Positions 11,213 to 22,301 of a stretch of DNA of 64,000 nt are shown one piece after another. The stretch is taken from the NCBI GenBank assembly GCA_964447535.1, contig CAYUST010000006.1, forward strand, positions 1 to 64,000, read 5' to 3'. The first letter of the stretch is position 1. Every line of letters starts with the position of its first letter. The translations under genes were made by a program, and so were the position numbers. Origin of the DNA: CAYUST01 sp964447535. GTDB taxonomy: Bacteria; Patescibacteriota; Gracilibacteria; Absconditabacterales; Absconditicoccaceae. A model generated the notes under the pieces. That model was given only the letters and a program-made list of their open reading frames with translations, did no database searches and was not told where the DNA came from.

Positions 11213-11962
11213 ATGAAACTCATCACCTATCTCCAAAAAACCAAGCAAGTCACCAGAAGAGAATTTGCCCAAATGCTCAAAGAGCAGGTGCTTTTTGTGA
11301 ATGACCTCCCCGTGACCTCATTTGATAGCGGAGTCAGTATAGGCGACAAGATCAAAATTGTTATCAAAGAGGGGAACTACGAAGAAACCATACAATATAT
11401 CCCGAGCATCCGTCCTACGATTATTTTGTTCCACAAACCTGTTGGCTATGTGGTCTCCAAAGATGATCCGCACAATCGTACTATTTATGATATACTGCCT
11501 CCTCGCCGAAAAAAAGATTTTTGGTATATCGGGAGATTGGATAAAGAAAGTTCTGGACTACTCTTGCTCACCAATGACCCGCAATTAGTCGATCGATACG
11601 AAAATCCCAAACAACGCATTCACAAGCACTATGAGGTGCGTTTGGATATGCCATTCAGACAAAACCATGTCAAAAAAATGACTCAAGGAATGTGGATCGA
11701 TGCGGATGGATACAAAACTGCGACTGAGGAAGGAGAATTTTTGCAATGCGTCCGTTGTGGCACCTACAAAGATACCAAAGGCAAACCTTGTCTCGAAATC
11801 GTCCTGGATGCCGGCAAAAATCGTCATATTAGACGTATGCTGAGTGCACTTGGCTATCGCGTCAAAGCATTACATAGAGTCAAAGTGGGCAAACGAGTCC
11901 TCGGAGACATCAAACCAGGCAAACGAAAAATTGAGCGTATCTCCAAGCCCTCGCAACGTTAG
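11213..11962 (+). CDS. RsuA/RluB-type ribosomal pseudouridine synthase
   Basis: 249 aa. An N-terminal S4 RNA-binding domain (about 1-60) is followed by the RsuA catalytic core. The catalytic signature GRLDKESSGLLLLTND contains the nucleophilic Asp. KNRHIRRML near the end is the conserved family motif, with Arg as CGT/AGA. CGA codons fall where related proteins have Trp or aromatic residues, such as G-K-CGA-K near the C-terminus, compared with GxWR. No UGA is present. The stop is TAG. Whether it targets 16S (RsuA) or 23S (RluB) is unclear. Confidence 0.88.
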   Translation: MKLITYLQKTKQVTRREFAQMLKEQVLFVNDLPVTSFDSGVSIGDKIKIVIKEGNYEETIQYIPSIRPTIILFHKPVGYVVSKDDPHNRTIYDILPPRRKKDFWYIGRLDKESSGLLLLTNDPQLVDRYENPKQRIHKHYEVRLDMPFRQNHVKKMTQGMWIDADGYKTATEEGEFLQCVRCGTYKDTKGKPCLEIVLDAGKNRHIRRMLSALGYRVKALHRVKVGKRVLGDIKPGKRKIERISKPSQR

Positions 11963-12011
11963 CTTGCAATAGAGTCAGAGATATCTATGTTCCCATAAAC
12001 AAAACCTGCGT

Positions 12012-12527
12012 ATGAACCTTAACAAACTTACTCAACTACTCAATGTCTCAATTAGAATATTAGCGTTTCTCTTGCTGATGCAAATTGCACTCTTGATTGG
12101 GTTGGTAGTGACATGCATTATGCTATCAGCTTCCATCAAAGGCACAATCATTGTGGTAGGTTTCTTTTTGGTTACCTATCTCTCATTCACACGCCTAAGT
12201 ATGGCAGCAGCAACCTTGAAAGTGTATGCTGATATATTGCATCAGCAACCATGGTTCTTCATGGTTTTGGGGAAAATAACTATTGCATCCATGCTCTTCA
12301 CCTTTGGACTAGATGTACTCGTAGCGCATCAATTTGCAGATATACCTCGCGCATTTGCCACCGTCAAGCAAAGTCTGTGGTTGGCTGGCAAACACGTGCT
12401 CATGGCGTATGGTATTTTATTTCTGTATACGTTTCGTCACCTTGTACGTCATACCAAGAGAAAGGGGGGCTATTATTACATCGTGCAACGGCTACCTGCT
12501 CCCAAGCAATCTCAAGAAGTATCTTAG
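12012..12527 (+). CDS. four-helix integral membrane protein, function unknown
   Basis: 171 aa with four hydrophobic segments (about 12-40, 42-62, 80-100, 124-142) and a basic C-terminal tail (RHTKRKGG). The pattern resembles small DUF2975-like membrane proteins, but I see no diagnostic motif. It follows the pseudouridine synthase by 49 bases and shares a bidirectional terminator with the convergent nrdR. No UGA is present. The stop is TAG. Confidence 0.65.
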   Translation: MNLNKLTQLLNVSIRILAFLLLMQIALLIGLVVTCIMLSASIKGTIIVVGFFLVTYLSFTRLSMAAATLKVYADILHQQPWFFMVLGKITIASMLFTFGLDVLVAHQFADIPRAFATVKQSLWLAGKHVLMAYGILFLYTFRHLVRHTKRKGGYYYIVQRLPAPKQSQEVS

Positions 12528-12554
12528 TCTCAAACGTGAGACAATAACCAGTAA

Positions 12555-12583
12555 ACCTCTTCACATGGAAGAGGTTTTTTTCT
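12555..12583. terminator. bidirectional terminator between the membrane-protein gene and nrdR
   Basis: The stem AACCTCTTC/GAAGAGGTT has a short loop and a seven-T run on the plus strand. The convergent nrdR stop codon abuts it, so it can serve both strands. Confidence 0.75.
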
Positions 12584-13026
12584 TATTCTCTTGTATTGAG
12601 AAATTTATTGAAATCTTCAATGCCTGAGAAATCCATAAACACTGAGGCAAATCTCACATACGCTACCTCATCTTCTTGTTTGAGTGCTTCCAACACATCT
12701 GCTCATATTTGTGTAGAGGGAATTTCTTTGCTGAGCGCAGACCGCTTGGTCTCTAGGCCAGAAATTAGTTCCTCGATGCGTTCGAGACTGACTTGCTTCT
12801 TGCCGAATGCGATGATGAGTGCTCTTTTGAGTTTGTCTCTATCATAGACCTCTTTGGAACCATCTTTCTTGATCACCAAGAAATCAGTAATAGCAATTTT
12901 TTCAAAGGTAGTGAACCTATGCTCACAATATTCGCATGATCTTCTTCTTCTAATACCCTTACCATCATCGATAACTCTCGAATCAAGTACTTTGGTTTCA
13001 CCATTTCCACATGCAGGACATTTCAT
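12583..13026 (-). CDS. nrdR: transcriptional repressor NrdR
   Basis: 147 aa, normal length. The N-terminal zinc ribbon has CPAC and CEYC, then an ATP-cone domain (residues about 45-135), ending in VAYVRFASVF. Known role: ATP/dATP-controlled repression of ribonucleotide reductase genes. UGA at 12703-12705 is the conserved Gly before ADVLEAL. Conserved Arg residues of IRRRRSCEYC are AGA. The stop is TAA at 12583. Last gene of the valS cluster. No NrdR box or nrd gene was noticed in the window. Confidence 0.93.
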
Positions 13027-13050
13027 AGTTGTCTTTTGGATAAATAAATA

Positions 13051-13524
13051 CTAGCTAACCGTAATATGTATACTCTCTCACAAAAATCCAGCTACTTGTT
13101 GATGAATCCAAGTTTGCATCATCAGAACTTTTGCAAAATCTGCTCATCTACTTCTTACTCTTTGTTCGAGAATTGTATCTTCCAAAGTAATGCATATCAG
13201 GAGATCACAAGGCAAGACAACAGTACCAAATACAGGTTTTCCCGCCTCCACAGACATTTTTTCATTTACTAGTTTAGTTACGTACTCACCAATCTCTGGT
13301 GTCCATGGATCACTACAAATATACGTTTTTTCTGCTTGTGATAATTGAGGAAACAACACTACATCCATATCAATCGCGCCAGGGAGTAATTTGACCAATG
13401 TTGATTTACCTGTACAACTCGTCCCGACGACAATTATTCTCTTTGTCGCTTGGTTTTCCAAGAGCTGGGTAACCAAAGGCAAAAGCTCTGATACAGAGAT
13501 ATGATATTCATGCAAATATGACAT
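13051..13524 (-). CDS. small P-loop NTPase (nucleoside/shikimate-kinase-like)
   Basis: 157 aa. The Walker A VVGTSCTGKSTLVK is near residue 35, followed by IDMDVVLFPQ and a lid-like region with Arg (RVRSR). The size and position of Walker A suggest a small-molecule kinase. The substrate cannot be told. UGA codons at 13144-13146 and 13078-13080 are Gly. The stop is TAG at 13051. It begins 4 bases after the stop of the 733-aa gene and is followed by nrdR, so it is part of the same operon. Confidence 0.6.
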
Positions 13525-13528
13525 CGAC

Positions 13529-15730
13529 TTATTTCGGCAATAAATATCTTTTGTTGTAATAACTAATTGCTTTGAGATATCATCTCAATCGTACTATATC
13601 TTCACCTGCACTTTCTATGGATAATTGCTCCTCATTGTACTGCTCACTATAGCGCAATCGATTGTTGGCTCCTACATTGAAGAACCCCTTGTTGTCGTCT
13701 AGGCTTATCCACTGTGTCAATAGAGGATGATATCTAATCGCCATATGTTCGATGACCGCATTGATACTAACAAAGTGATGCTCGGAAATATTAAGCACAT
13801 CAAGGACATATATTTTTTTGAGTGCAGTTAGTTTGTAGGAAACTCATGTAGTCGTCTCTTGCGTCAATAAATACGTATAATACAACAAATAGCCAAACAA
13901 CGTTTCTCTCAAGCCAGCTATGATTCCCAAAATACTCATATCTCCATACGTATCACTCAAGTTGACGTCATTCTTCTCAAACAATCCTATAGTCTCCCAC
14001 CACAACCACAAATCTACTGTGTATAAATTTTCTTTGAGGTGCATGCAGTCTTGTTTGGTCAAACGATTGCAAACGGTCGGTAGGAAGTGTGGCATCGCTA
14101 CTAATTGTTGGGCTACCGGACTATATACCTGCGTCAACAATGCTTTGTTTCCCAATTTCATAACACGCGAAATAGCATGTCCGAGTATATTTTTGAACAT
14201 CGTGAGAATCGCTGGGTTGGATACATGGACTCTCATCGTCTTTGCATTTATATCCTGCATGATTGTATTGATGAAATTTTCATCAAACAATTTGAGAATG
14301 AACATATTAGAATATACTTCCTTGAAGGTAGACTTACTTGGTAAGTAGAATTTTTCGCGTCACGCTTTGACGTTTTCAAAAGCGTACTTATAATAAAACA
14401 CATTCTTGCTATAGTGGTACAACAATGCACCATAATAGTACAATGCATCCTGCTTGATCATCTGTAATTCATGGTCCCCCAACAGCTCATCTACCAAGGG
14501 TTTGCGAAATAATCTCATGGCGAAATTATCACCCCTCCCTACTCGCATCCCTCCCAAAAAGGTCACATAAAAATTCATCAACTTCTCTACCAACAGCGAT
14601 TCTTTTCTGAGAATGTCTGGCATCTTCACATTATCCAGTGAGTCCGTTTCTCCAATGGTAGACATAAATGTATCGATCTCCTTGGAGGTTTCATAGTCTT
14701 GCTTGAGTCTAAATTTATGTGCCGTAAGCTGTTGCAATCCACGGAAAAAGTTAGCCTTATATAATCTATAGTCACAAATATAATGCACGAAATCTTCAAA
14801 TTGCTTTTCATCTTTGAGAAAACTAAACATATATCCATCCAAACGTTCTTTGTCATAGAGTTGGCTGACTATGGTCTCAACTACCAAGGGAATATCGCGT
14901 TCTTGGAACAAATATCTGATGATCACATCTGCCGGGAAAATCAATTGCAATAAATCTTGATCGACATCACTAAAGTCAGGATCTCTCGTCGCTGATGCGG
15001 ACTGTGTGATAAATGTTTGCGCTGATGTTTTGAAGGTGCCTTTTTTGAGTTCATCATAGAGTAACCATTGATACAATTCTTTCTCGCTGATATTGGATGC
15101 ATGAAAAACACCATTGAGTCTTTTGTAGCAGACAAACAACATGAAAAATACGTGAATACATTGTTGGAGGAGGACTGTTCTGATTGCTTTGCGTTGTTTA
15201 CGTGATTCGATACCGTACTGCTGAAGCGTCAAATCATAGAAGTTGAAAAACACTTCTATAAACCACGCATAGGTTGCTTCTTTGTCTTTGGAGGGAAATA
15301 CTTTGATTCTCGCAGTGAAAACAAACGTGAGCAAATACACACTCGTCAAAAAGCTCATGAAATATTTTTTGGGGAACTTAGCAAAACTCTCTTTGACATA
15401 GATACTCACAATCAACGTAATGGCAGTTGCAATATTTGCAGGTGAATAAAATGGCCAACCATTGAGATTCGCAACAGCATGATAGGCATAGTAGTTGTCC
15501 GCTTCTTTGACCGGCAAGGCAGGCTGATCTCCGAATCCAATTTTGACTTCAAATGGATCCAACCCAATATCAAATAAATTGAGCTTATAGTTTTCAACGA
15601 TCTTCCTCGTAATCACCGAAAAAAACTGTCTCGGTGAAATAAAGGAGACAAACATACGTAAAGGATGCATACTATTGGACACGATCTCCTGCGGGAAGAG
15701 CGCAACCAACAGCTGACGGAAGAGCTTCAT
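13529..15730 (-). CDS. large protein of unknown function in the valS operon
   Basis: 733 aa, not recognised. The N-terminal third has hydrophobic stretches (about residues 95-115, 125-145, 190-210). The rest is helix-rich with many Tyr, Phe and Lys residues and no known catalytic motif. UGA codons (14360-14362, 13844-13846, 13580-13582) join three open segments, and the stop is TAA at 13529. It starts 20 bases after valS and ends 4 bases before the P-loop gene, which suggests co-expression. It is probably membrane-associated. Homologues would likely be restricted to related CPR genomes. Confidence 0.7.
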
Positions 15731-15750
15731 GAGGAGGTGAGAAATAACTT

Positions 15751-18747
15751 TTACTTATGTTCCATCTTGATCTTGCTAATCTCATAGGTGATATGAGCTA
15801 TCTTGGCTTTGACCTCATCCATCTTTTTCTTCTTTTCTTCTACCACTTCCTTGGGAGCTCTTACCATGAAATCACCTGAGAGCATACCTCTCATTCTTTG
15901 CAAGAATTGTTCTTCTTCTGCTAATTGTTTCTCAAGATCTGCAAGATCTTGTTTTCGGTCTTTTTGTTTGATACTTTGAATACCCAGTTTGATATCCATC
16001 AACAAAGCAACCGTCCATTGATTATCCATCTCTGAGGTAGCATTGAAATAGACAATCTCACGCACACGGACGATATCACTAATCAGTTGTTTGTGTTCCT
16101 CGATCAAATCATGGATATCTTCATTCGCTTGAATACCAATCACTACTTCCTCGTGTGGTTTATCAGTCGCTTGTGTCTTGAGTGTTCTCCATTGAGAAAT
16201 CAGTTCCATCAACAAGTTGATCTTGTAGTTCTTGTCTCCAATTGGCAAATCAATTGGCCAACTACTCGCTATGAGTTTCCCTTCGAAATGCATCAACTGT
16301 CGGAGTTTTTCACTCACGAACGGCAAGAACGGATGCAACATCTTGAAGAATGTCCCCAACGCGTACAAAGATACCTTGTGGGTGTATGCAGAAGGTTGGA
16401 GTTTACTAATTTCAATATACCAATCACAGAACTCATGCCAGACGAGATTAACAGCTTCTTGTAATGCTTCTCACAACATAAACTTAGAGAGATATTTGTT
16501 GATTTGTGCTAACGTATCATTGATCTTGTTGATCATCCACATATCATACTCATTGAGCTTCTTTTTGTTCTTGAGGATGTCTTCGTATACATCATCATAA
16601 CTCATGGTGTGATCTTGGACACCATCGGCTTGCATAGCTACGAACCTCGTAGCGTTCCACAATTTGTTGATAGATCTCCATACATACTCTACTTTTTTGT
16701 CGGTAAACTTCTGATCATTGCCAGGAGTATTTCCCAGCAACAAAGCACCTCTCAAGGCATCTGCGCCATATTTTTCGAGCAGAATCATAGGATCTACGAC
16801 ATTGCCAATAGATTTAGACATTTTTTTCCCTTGTTCGTCTCTCACCAATCCATGCAGATAAATGTGATGAAAAGGGAGTTGATTGGTCTGCTCTACACTC
16901 ATGAGCATCATTCTAATTACTCGGAAGAAAATGATATCATATCCCGTCTCGAGCATCGTCATCGGGAAAAGTTCTTTGAAATCTGGTGTTTCCTCGGGCC
17001 AACCCAGGACACTCATCGGCCACAATGCAGAAGAAAACCACGTATCCAAAACATCCTCATCTTGATGAAGGTTTGTTTGTACACCTTGGACATAATAATC
17101 AAATCTATATTTGTCCCCTGCTCTCGTAATATTGCAGGTTTGGTGAAGCATATCTACCAACGCTTCGCCTGCCTTGATAATCGCTTGGGGAGTATCATCA
17201 ATCTGCGCGAAAATTTCTTGGAGATTATCTAGTTCTTTTTGACCTGCACTTGTTGTTGCTTGTGCTTGATAGAGTTTGATATAGACTTCAAACAATTTAC
17301 CTTCCTGAGGAGTCAATGAAGGCTGACTCAACTGCTCGATCAACTGCTCGATAGTAAATAAGGTCTGTAAACGTCCATCTGCTATCAGATTGAAAATGAT
17401 GCGTGCCAAATATTGCCACTTCCCTGATTTTGCATACACAACATTACTATCATCGAATGCGTGCATAGTCCCATCCTCTGCATACCAAACAGGAATTCTA
17501 TGACCCCATCGTAACTGTCTAGAAATACATCGAGGATTGATTTGCTCAAGCCATCACGTAAATATCTTGCCAAATCTATCTGGATAGACAGTCACCTCTT
17601 TCTCTTCTATTGCTTGCATAATACGCTGCGCAGCAGGAGCAACTTCCATAAACCACTGATGCGAAAGCAATGGTTGAATCTTATCACCTGTTCTTTCACA
17701 AAATGGTACCGTATGTACATGATTTTCAATTTTTTCTAAATTACCAATTTCTTTGATATAGTGAATCACGTTGTCATAAAACTCATTCAGTTCTTTACCA
17801 GCAAATTCTTCCCCTGCTCGTTCTGTGAAGAAGTTATGTTTGTCAAACGCAAAACGATCCATAGGTAAATTGTGTCTTTGTCAAACTGCGAAATCATTCG
17901 CGTCGTGGGTTGGCGTAATTTTGAGTGCTCAAGTACCGAAATCCATCGCAACGGATTCATCTGCAATGACGGGAATAGGTCTATTCACGATCGGTATCAG
18001 TACTTGCTTGCCAATAAATTTTTTATATCTCCTGTCTTTGGGATGCACTGCTATCGCCACATCAGCAAAAATAGTTTCGGGGCGAGTCGTTGCAATAGTG
18101 ATGCTGTCTCCTTTGCCTTCGATAAAATATCTGATATAATACAGTTTGGATTCTACTTCTTTGTATTCTACTTCGAGATCAGATACGACCGTCTGTGCAC
18201 CTGGTGATCGATTCACCAAATATGCTCACTTGGTGATTTTACCAGAGGTATATAAATTGATAAATGCTTTTCTCACCGCACGACTCAATTTTTCTGAAAG
18301 CGTAAACTGCTCTCTGCTCCAGTCGCACGACGACCCCATACGTTTGGTTTGATCAATAATGGTGCCTCTAGAAGATCTTACCCAATCCCACACATGGTGC
18401 AAAAACTTTTCTCTCCCGAGGTCGAGTCTTTTGAGCTTTTTCTTGGCTAATTGTTTTTCTACGACCACTTGTGTCGCAATACCCGCATGATCCGTACCCG
18501 GCACCCATAGCACACGTTGTCCTAGCATGCGACGATGCCTCACCATGGCATCTTCTACCGCCAACATCAATGCATGTCACAAATGCAAAACACCGGTCAC
18601 ATTCGGAGGTGGCATAGGAATGACAAACTGCTCTTGGGTATCTCAACGTTTGCGCTTGGGAATCGAAAATGCGTCATCTGCAAGCCACTCTTGGTAGAGT
18701 GAAGCTTCGAATTCGTGGTCGTATTTTTTGGGAAAATAGTGACTCAT
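15751..18747 (-). CDS. valS: valyl-tRNA synthetase
   Basis: 998 aa. Class I synthetase charging tRNA-Val, with an editing CP1 domain in the middle and the C-terminal coiled coil (VRAPKEVVEEKKKKMDEV). The HIGH motif is PPNVTGVLHLGH, and its catalytic-site Gly is UGA (18577-18579). KMSKS is present (GKKMSKSIGN). In the family signature WCISRQLWWGHRIPVWY the first and second Trp are CGA (17530-17532, 17509-17511), while both Arg in the same motif are AGA. About seven UGA codons in all. Without recoding, the gene would look like six pseudogene fragments. First gene of a minus-strand cluster ending with nrdR. Confidence 0.96.
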
Positions 18748-18940
18748 CGGGTACACAAGACAATAAAACACATATGCAACTACCGCTGAGGGTAAAGTTT
18801 TCAATTGCTTTTTCAAGACCGATTGCTATCCATACAAGTACGTTAGACTGCTTGAGAAGCCGGATATAGATTATCAGAACATATTTCAAAAATAAGTCAA
18901 ATATTCTTTGCAGAGTCTGTGTTTCATCACCTCTCACAAC

Positions 18941-20173
18941 ATGACTACTCACTCATCATCTCCTTCCTCATATCATGTGTGAACTTTAGCCCTCATTGCG
19001 TGCGTGGTGACGTGATTGGTTGTGGTAACGCTGTGATGAACTCCTCTCATGCTTGACGAACCGTTTCCAAAAACCACCACCAGCATATCTACGGGTAACA
19101 TTCCCCTCACACCAGCATCACTCCAATCAGCACATGATCTTGCAGTCACCTGGTTCACCTCCAATCTCAAAGAAAACGGCAGTTTCTACTATCAATTTTC
19201 ACCCGCCTCACAAACCTATACAACTACCAACAATGATATTCGTCAGCTGATGGCTTCTAGACTACTTGCTGAGCTAGCCAATGAAGATCCATCACTCCTT
19301 CCTCTCCATCAAAAAAATCTCGCCTATGCCCTGAGAGCACTCTACAAAGATCACGGGACAGAAGCAAGTGTCGAACTTGCCAACAAATCAAAACTCTGAG
19401 GTATCGCGATGCTATTGAGAACCTTGATAGCAAGCCCTTACTTCGAACAGTATAGTGGTCATGCGGAGAAACTAGCCAACGCAATACACTCTCTACAAAA
19501 GCCAGATGGCTCGTTTCATGCCTGGTACAAAGCACCCACCTACAAATATGATGAAGATTATTTGCTGACCTTTTATTCGGGCGAAGGTATTTTGGCATTG
19601 CTTGAATACTATCTCAAAACCAAAAACATTAAACGGCGTGACATAGCACTGCTCTCCCAAGATTATTATCTTCAAGCATATGTAGAACACATCGAAGAAA
19701 ATTATTATCCTGCATACGTTCCTCGACATACGATCTCTTTGTATCATGCCTATCAGATCACCCAAGAAAAAAAATATGCTGATGCAATATTTTTGCTCAA
19801 CAATAAACTGATCGATGAAATGCTACATACTGATACTGCTACGCCACACTATTTGTGAAGATTTTATAATCCACAATTCCCCCAGTATGGTTCTCCACAT
19901 AGTGCATCGGATGGCGTCTTTTTGGAATGACTCGTCTACGCATATCGTTTGGCCAAAGAGCTTGGTGATACCTCGCATATCACCAAATACAAAGATGCAA
20001 TTCTCCTAGCTGCACACAACCTCATGCGTTTACAATACGGCAAACAAACTCCAACAACTCTAGCATGAGCAATCCGTATCAGTCACAAAAATCCAGACAT
20101 TCGCATCGACACCACCCAACACATGATCGATGCATTCCATGTCTTGCTGACTACCGACATCATTGCTCAATAA
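18941..20173 (+). CDS. membrane-anchored alpha-helical toroid-like protein
   Basis: 410 aa. The N-terminal signal anchor (about 14-36) contains four UGA-coded glycines (TLALIACVVTGLVVVTLGG). The rest has repeated helix pairs such as AHDLAVTWF, LANAIHSLQKPDGSFHAWY and GEGILALLEYYLKT. The aromatic-rich QKPDGSF pattern is typical of (alpha/alpha)6 toroids (epimerase/glycosidase-like or terpene-cyclase-like folds). No catalytic set can be assigned. In YVP-CGA-HTISLYHAYQ the CGA is best read as Trp. The stop is TAA. It starts a plus-strand group with a vWA-like protein, so a role at the cell surface is likely but unproven. Confidence 0.6.
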
Positions 20174-20224
20174 GTTTGTCTACCAATACGCATCTGTTTT
20201 CATAAAATCCCCTTACTCTTTTAT

Positions 20225-20881
20225 TTGTATCTCAGCCACGTGACTGCTCGTCGCCTTGCCTATCTCCTCATACTTCAAATCTGCCTATTGTGTATAGGTG
20301 GCGGAGTTTTGGTGCGTCACGCATTTGCAGATACACAACCGACCACTGCACCTCTCGTATTTGTCGTCACACACGATGCTCAATTGGTTGCCTCAAATCA
20401 GCTAAGTACGCTCTATGCACTCATATCCGACACACTTTCCTCTCGCACGATCAGTGCACCTGTAGGAATCATTCGCGCAAGCGACGAACCACTCTACCTC
20501 GTACCCGATACAAGCGACACTGCAAGTCTCCTTACGGCACTTCCCCTATTTCCTCAACTCTCACCACAAGAGACGCTGTCATCACTTCTCCCAACGCTCA
20601 ACTTACTCAAAACACAGGTCACTCCAGATGCACAACTCATCTTCCTCACCGATAGTTCCCTCCTCACCTGGCAGTCAGAGCGATCACCACAGCTCACGTC
20701 TCTCGCATCTACATATCACTCAGTGATCATCGTAGATACCAATCCCAACTCTCGCATCAGTGCACAAGGTCTCAAGGTGATTTCGCCTGTACAACTCACT
20801 GCCCATCTGACCAACTCTACAACTATAGTAGCCTCCAAATACGAACGATTGCGACTCTTTTTAGTACTGCTTGGCATCTAA
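20225..20881 (+). CDS. vWA-like membrane protein (BatA/BatB-like)
   Basis: 218 aa. A signal peptide or anchor spans about residues 12-35. A von Willebrand A-like core follows (LVFVVTHDAQL near 44, VIIVDTN near 170), but the metal-binding DxSxS is not conserved. The end reads YE-CGA-L-CGA-LFLVLLGI. With CGA as Trp this becomes a C-terminal membrane helix, as in Bat proteins. The start could be TTG 20225 or GTG 20240. Its TAA overlaps the ATG of the next gene by one base, showing translational coupling. Confidence 0.5.
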   Translation: MYLSHVTARRLAYLLILQICLLCIGGGVLVRHAFADTQPTTAPLVFVVTHDAQLVASNQLSTLYALISDTLSSRTISAPVGIIRASDEPLYLVPDTSDTASLLTALPLFPQLSPQETLSSLLPTLNLLKTQVTPDAQLIFLTDSSLLTWQSERSPQLTSLASTYHSVIIVDTNPNSRISAQGLKVISPVQLTAHLTNSTTIVASKYERLRLFLVLLGI

Positions 20882-21270
20882 TGGCATCGACGATAGAACT
20901 CTATGGACCTGCACTCCCCTTTGTGAGTAAACGAAGCTATCTTGTGGTAGGCAAGCTCGTACTTATTTCGTTACTCATTATTGGGTGTATAGTCAGTCTT
21001 GTGCTGGTGCGAAAAAAACATCAACGTATGCAACATGCGCACACCGACCACCTCCTCTCACTCCCTCCCGATCGTTTCATCACCGAACTTTTGCTACTCT
21101 TAGCTCAAAAATATCCTCACGCCGTAGCCTGAGGCAACACTGCTCTCTTGCAAGCACGATGAGCAAATCATGAAATAATTGCACTCTATCAAAAAACCAT
21201 CGAGGGTGTGTCACCTCCAGAAATGTTGATAAAAGATCTCAAAGGTATGATTGAGGAAAAGGGGATTTAA
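20881..21270 (+). CDS. small single-helix membrane protein coupled to the vWA-like gene
   Basis: 129 aa. One strong transmembrane helix (about 24-45, GKLVLISLLIIGCIVSLVLV) is followed by a basic stretch (RKKHQR) and a helical cytoplasmic domain (FITELLLLLAQKYP). It starts inside the stop of the previous gene (TAATG). UGA at 21130-21132 and a second UGA about nine codons later are Gly; the stop is TAA. Size and context recall the DUF4381-type member of Bat operons, but the similarity is only in outline. Confidence 0.55.
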
Positions 21271-21282
21271 TTATCTTTTAAA

Positions 21283-22179
21283 ATGAAAAAGTACTATATT
21301 GAACGACAAATAGTCACGCTATCAAATCTATTATATTTTAATCAGAACTCCCCGCAACCTGAGAATCATTTTACAATTGAGTGAATTGAGCTCCTTGATT
21401 CATGAACCAGAAAGAAAAACTCAAATGAGCATATCCGATTAGCGAGTTCTTCATTTAACTCTAATAACTATCATGATGCAGTAAGTAAGATGAAGAAAAA
21501 ACTATTAAAAATTATACCAAGGTTATCTTATGTTTGACAAACATACATAAATTTTATGAACGAGTCTTATTTAGTTCATGAAAGTTTATCACCATATATT
21601 TTTCTTAGACCTACTTATGATATACAATGATGTTCCTTAACATTTGATGAAACTAGAATAAGGAATTTGAACAAAATAGTGAACAAAAAGAATACTAAAA
21701 TAGGTGATGAATTTTACAAATATTTGCTATGTATAACAAATTGTACTGATTATTCACTTAGGTTGATGTGACTATGTGCCGCAATTGATTCAATAAAAGT
21801 TGAATGAGACAGGAGAAAAGATAGGATAACTGTGCTCTGATGAGATATAGATTTGGCAGACAAAATCTTTAAAAAAAATGACTGACTACGTCATAGAATG
21901 ATGCACTGAGAATATCTTGACTCAATTGACTGAACAAACGATTATGTTTCAATCCTCTACTGAAAACTAATCTTATATGTTGAGCAAGAATATGGTATCA
22001 CATTCGAGAAGGTAGTGAATCCTATGCGTATACCATACTGAAACAAAGAAGGAGTAATATCAGGAATATTCTTGGAAATTAAAAACCAAAGTGATGTTTC
22101 ACTTGAACGAGCCATGGGTCAACAAGAAAACCTTATCCAAGATCACTCATTGATCATGCAACTCAGGAAAGATTATTAG
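21283..22179 (+). CDS. HEPN-domain-like protein rich in UGA glycine codons
   Basis: 298 aa, TAG stop. It has no standard-code reading frame at all. Thirteen glycines are UGA and only about five are GGN, the highest UGA share in the window. The C-terminal half has LRLMGLCAAIDSI and then LRHRMMHGEYLD, an Rx(3-5)H motif like the catalytic pair of HEPN ribonucleases (Apea-type), followed by helix LYGKLILYVEQEYGI. The DNA is AT-richer than upstream. The ATG follows the previous stop by 12 bases. HEPN proteins are usually toxins or abortive-infection RNases. No partner gene is obvious. The HEPN call is inferred from the motif only. Confidence 0.6.
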
Positions 22180-22185
22180 TTCTCT

Positions 22186-22296
22186 GGATTCTTTCCTCTT
22201 CGAGGACCAAGCGCTTCGCTCAGAATTCAGAATGACGTAAGCTTTGTACTTTGCCCCCTCACCCCATCCCTCTCCCAAAAGGAGAGGGGTGCAAGC
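22186..22296. repeat. dispersed intergenic palindromic repeat (copy 1)
   Basis: It contains the type A piece GCGCTTCGCTCAGAATTCAG followed by AATGACG, and the type B hairpin CCTCTCCCAAAAGGAGAGGGG. Related pieces occur at 30150-30265, 36505-36603 and 40660-40772, always between genes. Confidence 0.7.
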
Positions 22297-22301
22297 CTTG
22301 C

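Noticed and set aside
16609..17232. 207-aa plus-strand frame
   Set aside because: Antisense of valS.
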